Source: Brachionus manjavacas (Eukaryota; Rotifera; Eurotatoria; Ploima; Brachionidae). From it: a stretch of 64,000 nt of DNA. The notes below the pieces were generated by a model. The model saw only the letters and a program-made list of their open reading frames with translations. It made no database searches and had not been told where the DNA came from. The position numbers and the translations under genes were made by a program. Position 1 is the stretch's first letter. Each line of letters begins with the position of its first letter. This document shows positions 33,901-43,776 of the stretch, one piece after another. The stretch covers positions 5,523,501 through 5,587,500 of the forward strand of contig JAHQIY010000007.1 in the NCBI GenBank assembly GCA_019054805.1. Reading direction: 5' to 3'.

Positions 33901-36900
33901 TTGGGAAATTTGAATATGCTGCCATGCCATCACAAATTTTTCGAGTGTTTTTAACATCAAAACGTTTAATTAAAATCGCAGAAAATGCTCAACATTTTTT
34001 GAGTGATGCTACGTACAAGTTAACATATGAAAATTTTCCAATTATTACAGGTGGTACAACTGATCGTAATAAAAGTTTTCATCCGTTCGGATTAGCTATA
34101 TGTCGTACTGAAAATGAAGATGATTTCGGTTTTTTTCAACTCAGTCAAAGAAACACATGAAAAAGTATTTAACAAAACAGTTAATTTTTCAATTTTAATA
34201 GCAGATAATGCTGGTGCTATCACAAACGGATTTGCAAAAGTATTCGATTTAAAAACAAGAGTAAATTGTTGGGCTCACGTCAATCGTAATATTGATATTC
34301 GTGTAAAATCAATTAGCAAATTACAAGCAGAACGAATTGTCTACGATATAAGCGAAATTCAAAAAATTTTTTGAGCCAGAATTATTTCCAAGAGCTCTTA
34401 AATTATTTCAAGAAAAATGGTCAAGAGTCAATAGTCCAGCCATCAAAACATTTTTAGAGTATTTCGATAATCAATGGTGCAAAGATGGAAATAATGGTTG
34501 GTATGAAGGCTTTGCACCTGGTTTACCAAGTACAAGCAATTCATTAGAGTCAACTCATGCTCAAATCAAGAAAATTTTAAATTCAAAACGTTTTGGTTTG
34601 ATTCCATTTCTAAACGAATGTCGAGATAATATTTTGAAAGAATGGTCAACTGAACGTGCACCTACATTATCATTGATTGATCCAGAAACAAATCAGCCTC
34701 AAATCGTTGACAACTTAAATCAAAAAATATTTTATGAATTTCCAAATGTTACAAAGGATGACTTAGTAAAAGCTTATAAATGGAACAGTTATAACAAAAC
34801 AATTATTCATTTGAAAGATGATAATTATTATTATTTAACTGCTGATGACAAGATAGATATCAACAAAGAACAATGTAAACAATACAATCAGTCATTAATT
34901 GAAAAAAATGGTTTTCATTCGATCATATGATTACTTCCATTTTTAGTATTCGTAAAATTAAATTCAATGAAAATAGTTGGACTTTGAGTAGTTGCAATTG
35001 TTGGTATTGGTTAAAAATTACAAATGTTATCATCTTACAACTATTGCAGCAAGAAAAAAATGCAATTTCGACTCAGTTGGTATGGATATACCTATACAAG
35101 CCAATAGAAAGAAAGGAAGGCCAAAAGACACAGCTGGACCACTTGAACATCAACCGAAAGAAACACAAGCAACAAATTCGGCACCTAAAGGGATTGATAC
35201 AGATGATGAAGATTCGAGTTCGACAAAAGAAAATCCATCAAAAATACCTCGAATTGATTCAATCAAACAAGTCGAAGAAAAGTTTTGTGATAAATGTGGC
35301 GCTAAAATGACTAAAAAAGAAGATATTGGGCTTGCTCAAATAAATGTGGAAAAAAGTAAATTTTTGGGGTAAGTATGCTCTGAATTCGACTAAATTTTTG
35401 GGGTTAAAAATAATAAAATAGTTCATTTTTATTAATTTTGGTATTTTTATAATTAATTTGGTGTCGATTATAAAATAAAATTGTCATTTTATTTTTTTAA
35501 TTTCTTTTTTATTTTTTGGTGTTATCTTAATAAAATAGGGGTAAAAAATTAAAAATTTGGGGTATTTTATTCAAAATTTGGGGTAATAAAACTAAAAAAG
35601 TCATACAAATTGATCAAAATTTCTCCTTTTTTTGATAAATTAAAACTTAAGATAACAAAATATATTAAAAAATAAATTTAAGTGCCGGAACTTTTAAAAA
35701 TTGTCGCGGCAAAAATTGTTTTTTATTTGAATAATCCATTTTGTAAATTCTTTACATTAAATAAATTTTTTTTTAATAAATCAAATCAATAATTAAGTTT
35801 TATTTTTTGTCTTAAAAAATGAGAAAAATTATTTTAGATAAAAAAGGTTACAATAGCTTTTTTTTTTAAATTTGATTTATAATGGGTCTACCTAACCAGC
35901 AAACGTAAAAACTTTTTTTCACACAAAAAAATCTTTTCAGCACAATCTTAATTTCTAACAAACACATTTTACTTAAAACACTCTTTACACTGTTCTGCAC
36001 ACTTCATTTTATTAATTTTTATTTAATTAAAAAAAAAAACTTTTAAAAAAATTTCATTCTGAGTTGTTCTGACTTTAATGCTTAAATAAAATTGACAAGG
36101 AAACTAAACATTCAATTTTGTTATTTTTAGTGAGCTAATTTTCAAAAATATAATTAATTAATACTCTAAGGCCTTTGAAGAATTTTAAATTTATACAAAT
36201 CTTAAATTTCAAAAAATATTTTTCTGTATATTCCAGTACGATTCATGATTTGAAAAGTTTCACGATCACGATTGTCGAACTGATAAATGCCTTTTGTTAT
36301 TCGAAATGTGTATTTTTTTGATCGCTCTACCGATTTCTTGTCTAAATTCTGTCGGCACTAATTATCTGTTCTTGAAGCAATTGGAGCGAACATGGCACCA
36401 ACACATCAATATTTTGCAGTTTTGGAATATCTCAGGGTTGTTTACAAAATCCAAATTAAAGTAAAAAACCACACTTTTTTTTTTAAATAAGTCCGAACAA
36501 CATGATTTTTTTACCGTTCCAGGTATCTATTTGGGCGGTCAAGTTAGAGTCAAAGTCACTAAAATAAAAGTCTTTGGCTCGGAAAAAGACTTAAAATATG
36601 AAGAAAGTGTGTCATTTAAACTTTAAAAAATGTAAAATCAAGTTGATGTTTTTTTAGTTTTATTTATAACTATTATTAATTATGAATAACTATTTTATAA
36701 AAAGCTTCATTCGAAAGACCAATTTTTAATTAAAAAATGTAAAGAAGATTGCTTAAAAATTATTTATTAATATTAAATTAGTGTTGTAAGTCACATGTTC
36801 AAGTATTTGATTTTATTCTTTAAAAAAGATCCAAAAGTCCTGGTCTAATGATCTGAATTAACAAAGTCCAAGTCAGATTTTGACTTAAAAAATATTTAAG

Positions 36901-37716
36901 TTTTCAAAATTAAAGATTTTTTATGAAAGTAAAAGTAAATTCTTCAATTTTTTTCAAAATTAAGTCAATCATTTGTAAAGTAAGGTAGAAATGCAGTCAA
37001 AAAAAATATTTTTTTTAATAATAATTTGATTACTCTAAGCTGGATTTCAAAAGTACAAAAAAGATTCGAGAAAATAAGATTAAATGACAGCTTTTGCTGA
37101 AATTCACTGCAAAAGATCAAAAAAAAACATCAAAAAGTCTTAATACTATTTTCTAAAATAAACAATTAATTCTTTTTGAGTCATTTTTTCATTCAGTTTT
37201 AAATTTAAAAGGATTAAATAAACCAGATTTATTAAATTGAAAAATTGATAAAATATAAATGAGATTAAAGAAAATTTGTTTTTAACCAGCTCGTTTCGAA
37301 ACCACAACAATTTGATGTGATGGTATTGCCAAATTTGTATGGCAACATTGTTGGCAATCTAGCAGTTGGTCTTGTAGGAGGTCCCGGTATTGTGCCAGGA
37401 GAGTCATACAGCAACGACATTGCTGTTTTTGAGTCAGTAAGCACATTTTCATAATTTGTGATCCATTTCTTAATTATTTTCAAAGGGAGCAAGACATGCG
37501 TTTGCCACAGCTGCTGGAAGAAACATAGCCAACCCAACTGCTATGATACTGACGTCTGCTAATTTGCTGAAGCATCTGAATCTTAATCTGCATGCGCAAC
37601 GAATTGAGAATGCTGTGTATAAAGTGATCAAAAGCGGAAAGTATAGAACCAAAGACATTGGAGGCTACTGTAATCAAAACGATTTTTTCAAAGCTATTCT
37701 CAACAATCTAGAATAA
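30986..37716 (+). CDS. IDH3B: Mitochondrial NAD-dependent isocitrate dehydrogenase, beta subunit
   Basis: The enzyme is the TCA-cycle isocitrate dehydrogenase of the mitochondrial matrix; beta is a non-catalytic structural subunit paired with alpha. Seven coding exons join in phase: 30986-31066, 31120-31234, 31291-31375, 31426-31833, 31888-31990, 37290-37436 and 37486-37716, giving 389 residues (human beta about 385). The N-terminus is basic and free of acidic residues, as a mitochondrial presequence should be. Family blocks follow in order: [95 protein letters not shown] and [12 protein letters not shown]. The NCCMQ, PGESYS and GARHAFA blocks distinguish beta from gamma. Five introns are 49-56 bp; the fifth is 5299 bp and holds transposons. 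All junctions are GT/AG, and no break is seen. Confidence 0.95.
32347..32610. mobile_element. Palindromic MITE in IDH3B intron 5
   Basis: Ends are AGTGCCGGAAATT and its reverse complement, and the arms stay complementary for most of the 264 bp. They are built from degenerate repeats of ATATCA/TGATAT (for example ATATCAGCTGATATCAGC), so the whole element can fold on itself. It has no coding potential. A similar terminus, AGTGCCGGAA, occurs once more at 35683. Confidence 0.75.
33021..35590 (+). mobile_element. Mutator-like (MULE) transposon in IDH3B intron 5
   Basis: Inverted termini match over about 50 bp: GAATAAAATACCCCAAATTT at 33028 on the left and its relative in reverse complement at 35530-35575, each with repeated TACCCC. 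Between them lies a broken MULE transposase (separate entry). The element is in the same orientation as IDH3B. The 8-10 bp target duplication typical of MULEs was not identified, so the outer limits are approximate. Confidence 0.8.
33313..35372 (+). pseudogene. MULE transposase, frameshifted
   Basis: Open segments in different frames cover a MULE transposase. It starts with [10 protein letters not shown] (33313) and an N-terminal Cys/His domain (33500-33650, [10 protein letters not shown] through SNHSNEEN) like the FLYWCH/WRKY-type fingers of this superfamily. The catalytic core has first acid in LSDATYKL, second acid in [11 protein letters not shown], then CWAHVNRN and [11 protein letters not shown] with the probable third acid. 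A SWIM zinc finger follows ([10 protein letters not shown]...KCYHLT), then a basic KKGRPK tail and a late CDKCGAKM pair. At least four frame changes or stops (near 33480, 34130, 34370 and 34930) inactivate it. The motifs were read directly; the roles are family knowledge. Confidence 0.85.
36432..36900. repeat. Possible hAT-type MITE end
   Basis: CAGGGTTGTTTACAAAATCC at 36434 resembles the left terminus of the MITE at 29980. AGTCCAAGTC / GACTTAAAA motifs recur up to 36900. The opposite end with CAACCCTG is missing, so this is a fragment at best. Confidence 0.3.
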
Positions 37717-38199
37717 ATTTCATTTTTTTCATGTCAAAAATAACTCATTAAATTTGATTCAACTTTATTTCTAGATTGAACAGAATTTTTTTTAACCCAA
37801 AGTTTACCGAAATAATAAATAAACCTCTTTTAAATTAATTAACTTCTGTCAATTTGTTTTTTAATTAACCATTTCTAATGCCCTAAATTTTATGGGCAAA
37901 GGATTAATTGAAACTAAAAAAAGATTGATCTACTAGATAATTTTGAAAAAGATTAAATTGAATTTTAGCATATTTTATTATTCAACCAAAAGATAAAATA
38001 TTAAATCACAGTATTTCTTATTTAAATATAAGATAAAAAGATTACGTATTAGAGAAAAAAATTGTATACTCAATTTTTTATTCTTTTTTTCGCCGCTTCT
38101 TGAAAGTCATCGGTAACAATGCGTTTTTTTTTAAACTCTACTTTGCTATCCCTATGACGTGTAGGCACATTTATTTATAAAAAAACTAAAAATAATGTT
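37717..38199. other. IDH3B 3' flank
   Basis: AATAAATAAACC at about 37815 could serve as the IDH3B polyadenylation signal. Nothing else is recognised. Confidence 0.35.
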
Positions 38200-38345
38200 A
38201 AATAATATTAAATAAAATAAATAAGTAAAAAGAAAATTAAAAAACGATATGTTGAAATAACTAGAGGAACGGCATGTTTAAATATTTGATAGTTCAGGAA
38301 AAAAGGAAGGAATTGTTAGGTAGCAATTACACATGGAGTTGTACC
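38200..38345 (-). mobile_element. LINE 3'-end fragment
   Basis: On the minus strand CAACTCCATGTGTAATTGCTACC and TTTTTTCCTGAACT match the ORF2 C-terminus and start of the 3' UTR of the main LINE. The hairpin and tail are not preserved. Confidence 0.65.
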
Positions 38346-41034
38346 CAAGTAAAGTTTTTTGCAAGATTTTTTCAATAAGTTACCGATTTTGCCTTATCGA
38401 TAAGTTCACCACAAAATTGGTCTATCTATCGATTAGTAACCGATAGCAAAAATCTTTGATTTATCGATAATAACTATCTTTCATTTATTGCTTTTAGTTA
38501 TCGTATATTTTTCAAGCCTGACAAAAATCGATCTCTAAATGATAAAATGCATGATTTATTAATGAAGATGCGGATAAAAAATTAATGAAAATATTAAAAA
38601 ATTATTTATTTAAGAAACATTTATTAATTTGAATAATTGTCTTTCATTACATAAGTCAATAATATTTTTAAATTCTAAAGATGGTTTTGAATGTACCCAA
38701 GTCGTGTTCTGATTTATGAGGCTGCCAAATACGGGAATACGGTAATAATTACAAGAATAAATTATTTTAAATTTTATAAAATATTCTGCATCTTTTCTTT
38801 AAATGTCGGTAAGATTTAAGAATGGCTTAGGTGAAATTGATTTTTTCTTGTTAAATCTAATGCTTATAGGCAATAAATTTTGTATTGTCGAAGAGATATA
38901 TCTAAACATTCAAAATATTTTTTTAAATAATTATTTATAAATCTGTTCGAGTCATGAATCATTAAGAAAATAAATGATTATAAACACTTTCCAGTCAATG
39001 TAACAATGTACCTTAAAATTTAATTATGTAAAGATAAGAATGAATCAAAAATTAAAATTTGAAAGTTTAAGACTCTACAATAAATTTTATCTACGCTTAC
39101 AATTGACATTTTTTTTAAATATTCAAAAAAGCTTCGCCTACGAAGTTCAAGCTTAAAATAGCTACAATTTTATTTTTGGCAAAAATAAAATCACCTAAAA
39201 ATATTTATTTATTTGTTTCAAAAATTACGCCCGATTTGGCGATGATAAAAAAAAATTAAGTATAAAAAAAAATATATTAAAATTAAAGGCTATTTTTTTG
39301 TCTATTTTAAGACTTCAAAATTACATGCTCAAAAAGAAAAAAAAAATTACATAATTACTATTTTTATAATTAAAAATAATTTCATTTTCAAATTATTATA
39401 TTTGTTTATTTGTTTGTTTGTTTTTTTCTTCTTTTTTTTTCCTCTATCGATACATCGAATTTCATAAAGTCGTCGATAAAGGATATATTTATTTAGAAAC
39501 TATCTTTTTTTTTTCTTATTTTTTTAGAACTTTACATCGCCTTCAAGGCGTTAAATGATATAAATAATAATATTGTTTTTAATTAAATGCAATTAATATA
39601 ATTAAAATTTTTCTATGAACAAATAAAATTATTTTGGTTATCCAATTAACATTTTTATCTTCAAATTTTAATTCATTAAAATGTCTATAATGCCCTTATA
39701 GTTTTTACCGTACTCGCTTGCACACAGGCTTAATTGGTTTGGTGAGAAGTAACCAAAAAACAGGATTGACATAATTCCTTTTTTAAATATATTTCTATTT
39801 TTGCTTGTCAAACAACACGCCAGTCTGCATTATTTGAAAAAGTTAGGTTTTTTTTTCTTGTTTAGCTATTTCTCCAAAAATTTATTTTGATTAATTTTGA
39901 AGCTAATTAAATGACTGAATGCTAATTGACTTTAAATTTTTTTTTTTTAATAGTTATTTTTATTTAAAAATTAATTTAAAAAGGCTTCGAGCTAACATTT
40001 GAAAAGAGCGCAAACTGCACATTCGAAGTGAAGCTCCTATAAAAAATAAATACTGATATCACTGACTTTAAACTTTTTTCAAGTTAATCTTATTTTAATT
40101 TGCAATAGCAATTCTAGAAATTTCATTTATTTTTCCCTTCCCGTCGATCAAAAATTCAAGATTATTTAAGTCAAGTAAAAAATTGGCTTTAGTGACTTTG
40201 GCTTAAACTTGTGACTTAAAAAAAAGTCTGGCCGAAATATCATCATCATTAAAAAAAATTAGACTTTGCTCAATTAACTAATTTAATTAATTAATGATTT
40301 TTTTTAAAGATTAGCCTAAATTAATAGAGAAATAGATTTCGGAAAAAATGAGTTATGGACCTAATCATATGTCCGAATCGAATACTTGGACTATTGAAGT
40401 CAACGACAAGCTCTGGTCTAGTTGAGACAAATTCAACAACTCAAGTTAACCGTGGTCAAAAAAGCAAAATCACACGACTAGCGATGCCGACTTTAATAAG
40501 TAGTACAATACGGCAAGGAGAACTCTAAAATTATTGTTAAATGATGAGAAACCATAAACCACAATTTTTTAACAGTTTTTGTTAATAATATTAGCTATAA
40601 ATTTTTTTTTCTTAATTTAAATGAAAATTGTATATTTTATTTACAAAGTATAATTACATTAATTTCTTGTTTTTTATGAGAATAAATTTTTTTAAACAGG
40701 CTTAAGTATTTTATTATTTTTTTCAAAAATATTTTATAAATTAAATTAAAATAAAGAAATAACAATTGATAAATTACTTTTAAATTTATTTTAACTCGAT
40801 GAAAAAAAATTATTGAAATATATGAAAAACCGATGAAATTTATATTTTTCATCGATGTAACATAATGAATCCGCTCACTCCTCATCGATGATAACTCGAT
40901 GATTTTTTTTTTCCATTGATGAAACATCAAATTTTAATTGACTGGGCGTTTTTGTATCGTTAAATGGATTACTTGGAAAATATTCGATAAATATTGATTC
41001 AAAAACTTCTCTTTATTCTTCGATGACTCAGAAT
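38346..41034. other. AT-rich stretch, no gene
   Basis: Three minor items: ATCGATA-rich sequence at 38390-38490, the LINE-like terminus ACATCGCCTTCAAGGCG plus AATAATAAT at 39525-39575, and TCATCGATG motifs at 40790-40920. Lys/Phe/Ile-rich open frames here are compositional. Confidence 0.4.
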
Positions 41035-41290
41035 GACTCAATCCTGCCCTTATCTCTCACTCAACTCAAAAAGTCTTATTAGGAGTATCTTATTTCAGCT
41101 TCAAAATAGATCGAACTGCTGAATTCAGAATAGCTTATTTTTGAATAATTTTTTTGATATTAGTTTCTGAGAATGAATTCAAACAAAGAGAAGCATAATC
41201 CAAGATTGATCTATCAAAGATTTGTAAAGATTCCCTAATGTTCTCGGTTTTAGATCCCATTTTCTATTTAGAGATATTTTATTAACACTT
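41035..41290 (-). mobile_element. LINE fragment (second subfamily)
   Basis: Read leftward, it matches 16850-17110 of copy C (NKISLNRKWDLKP through SLCLNSFSETNIKKI and SAVRSILKLK) and ends near TLFELSERY. It is the thumb region only. Confidence 0.7.
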
Positions 41291-41794
41291 TGACCCTTTT
41301 TGGTACTTATTTTGCTTATTTCTCAAAAATATAATAATTTTTGACGATTCTTTTTTCCATCAAAGTTAAAATGAAAAAAATGTTATAATTAATAAATTTT
41401 GATAACAAAATATTTTTAATTTCATGCAAAAAAAAAAGTATACGTTAAAACCAAAGAGGGTTTTTTTGGACCCTCCAAAAATATTGTATTATTTTTGGTT
41501 AAATTAAGTAAAGTAATGGCTAATTTTGCTTTTAATTTCCAAACTCTACTACATTTCAATAATTCCTATAATAAATTAAAAAATTTTGAACCAAGTTTCG
41601 ATGAAATCTACCTTACAAGCTCTTGAACTTCTTAGAAATCCGGATGAACCCAAAAAGAAATCTCTGATGATAATTAATAGCAGAAAAAATGGAAACACCA
41701 AATCAACCTAATACCGAATATGAATTAGATGAATACTCAGGAAATGAATAACCTGAAGAAGAATAAGCAACTTACATATTGAACTGTACCAATT

Positions 41795-41875
41795 GTCACC
41801 CGAATGTAGTGTTGGGATCCGTACAAGCGGACACCTAAACGGCCTACTTTTTGGCGGGCGGTCAGTAAATTTTTT
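41795..41875. repeat. GC-rich dispersed repeat R2, copy 1
   Basis: TAGTGTTGGGATCCGTACAAGCGGAC...TTTTTGGCGG is an unusually GC-rich patch. Related sequence occurs at 63852-64000 (TAGTGTTGGATACGGTCTAG...TTTTTGGCGGTCA). The type of element is not recognised. Confidence 0.45.
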
Positions 41876-42424
41876 GTAAAATTTTTTAAAAATTAAAAAA
41901 AAAATCTTAAAAAACTTTTTAAAATAAATAAAGAAAATTTTTTTATTTTCTTTTTTCATTTTAATTAGTTTTTTTTTTTAAATTAAAAATATTATTTCGA
42001 AAAAATTTCAATTTAGCTTTTATCGATATCTTTTATGCAGGGAGTGTTTAATTCCAAAATGTTCCTCTCAAAGCCGTGTGGTTTATGAAGTTCAATTTGT
42101 TTCCTTAATGGAAACTTTGTGTGGTCTCTGTGTAGGGGAGAAGGTTTTTAAATGAATCTGTAAAAATTGTTAAGAACAAGTGATACGAATTAAAAAAAAT
42201 TTTTTGCTAATATCTTTATCTAATTAATTTTATGAGTAATTTTAAATTTTAACTTAAAAATATACATAATTTTTGAAAAATGAAAATTAATAAGAGATAT
42301 TTATTTTTATAATCAGTATATTTTTTAACATATTTTGAATTATAATGGTAGATTATGCTATCAAAAAAGCATAATTTTTTAAAGGGTTTTTTGGTCCCTT
42401 TTAGTACTTAAAGAATTATTTTTA

Positions 42425-42610
42425 TCCTTTTTTCTCATTGTTTCAATTGTTTCCATTAATTTTAAGGTTAAGACTTTTCAATAGAAATTTTCATTTTCCA
42501 TTTGAAAAGCCATTTTTCAACTTCTTTAAGCATAATTTTATTTTTTCAGAAAATAGTCTTCAACTTTTGTTCATTATAGTAAAATTAACTTTTTCAATTG
42601 ACCAAGTTGA
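42425..42610 (-). mobile_element. LINE fragment (second subfamily)
   Basis: Read leftward, KEVEKWLFKWKMKISIEKS and the following LNLKIN match the post-palm region of copy C (16605-16720). Confidence 0.65.
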
Positions 42611-43054
42611 TAATATCATTTGTTATTTTTAAATTGAGTATTTTACAGATCACGTGTATAAATCAATTTTTTCAATAAAATGAAAATATTCAAATAAAAT
42701 TTTAAAATATTTATTTTAATTTTTAAATTCGAAAATTCCAAAAATAATTTTGATCAATGTATTAATCCTAGTCTATCAATCAATGCATCTAATGGGTGTT
42801 CTTCTTTCTTTATATTTCTTTTTATTTATCTAGGCGTTAACTGAAATAAATTTAAAAAAAAAATTAAAAAAAAAAAAGAAATTTTTCTTTTCTATTTTAA
42901 TTTTACAGTCAATCCTCGATATAACGAGCAAGTTCGGCGAAAATTTCGTTGCTCGTTATATCGAAATTGCATTGAAAAAGATGGGCAAAAAAATTTTTTT
43001 TTTCAAAATGTTTATTGATAAAAAAATAAATAAAAAAGGAAAAAAAATACAAAA

Positions 43055-43538
43055 TTATTGTTTTTTTACAAAATCTTTAATAGATGTTTGTTTGGTATTA
43101 CATTTTTCAATCACAACATTTTCAATATTAAACAAAAAATCAACTATTTTTGAGAAATCTTGGTTTTTATTCAAAAAAAATTTTTTAAATCATTAATTTT
43201 ATCGATAGCTTCTTTTGAGCTTATAACAGGTTTTTTAGGTTTTTCGATTTCTTCGACATCAGAATCACTGTCATCATTTTGTGCTGTATTGTTAACTGAA
43301 CTGATGATCTCAACATCTGATAATAAGCCGCGTGCAGGAAAATTTGAGTCGATTGAAACATAAGCATATTTATCACATTATCTTTAGACGAAAGAATTGT
43401 CGAAATGGTCGATGTGTTGACGCTATACTCTTTTGCGAGAATTGAAGTAGCGATTTTTTGTTCGCAATGTTTTTTTATTATTTCAACTTTAGTTTCAAGT
43501 GAAATACACTTTCTTTTTTTTTGATTAAGATTGGACAT
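43055..43538 (-). pseudogene. Tigger/pogo transposase remnant
   Basis: The frame begins MSNLNQKKRKCISLETKVEI and continues through SILAKEYSVNTSTISTIL, the CENPB-type helix-turn-helix that binds the element ends. At about residue 55 (KDNVI) an internal deletion joins it, out of frame, to the C-terminal tail: SIDSNFPARGLLSDVE, an acidic DDSDSDVEEIEKPKKP linker and KEAIDKINDLKNF, then, after one more frame change, KCNTKQTSIKDF and a stop at 43055. The second DNA-binding half and the whole DDE domain are gone. Confidence 0.8.
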
Positions 43539-43776
43539 TTTTTATAAACAATTAGATAGGATTTATTTATTTTATATATTTATTTGTTTTCTGTACCGAG
43601 CTAAAGCTCCTTCAGAATAAGTTAAAAATAAAATATAAAAATAAAATAAAAATAAAATTAAAGTAAATAAAATTAGATAAAAAAAGAATCAAAATAGAGT
43701 AAATAAGCTAAAAAAATGAAAGTTGAAAAGACATAAATTGGAAAAGATTGTTACATGTGGCACATGTTTAAATAGT

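Noticed and set aside
37265-37677. Minus-strand open frames
   Set aside because: Antisense to IDH3B exons 6 and 7.
30986-37716. IDH3G or IDH3A as the identity of the isocitrate dehydrogenase gene
   Set aside because: The blocks NCCMQ, PGESYS and GARHAFA follow the beta subunit rather than gamma or alpha.
41580-42160. Possible piggyBac remnant (acidic start-like text, then a Cys-rich stretch at 42040-42130)
   Set aside because: The cysteine spacing does not match the piggyBac finger well and no catalytic block is visible.
42438-43363. Plus-strand open frames rich in Phe, Leu and Ser
   Set aside because: They are reverse readings of a minus-strand LINE fragment and of the Tigger transposase tail.
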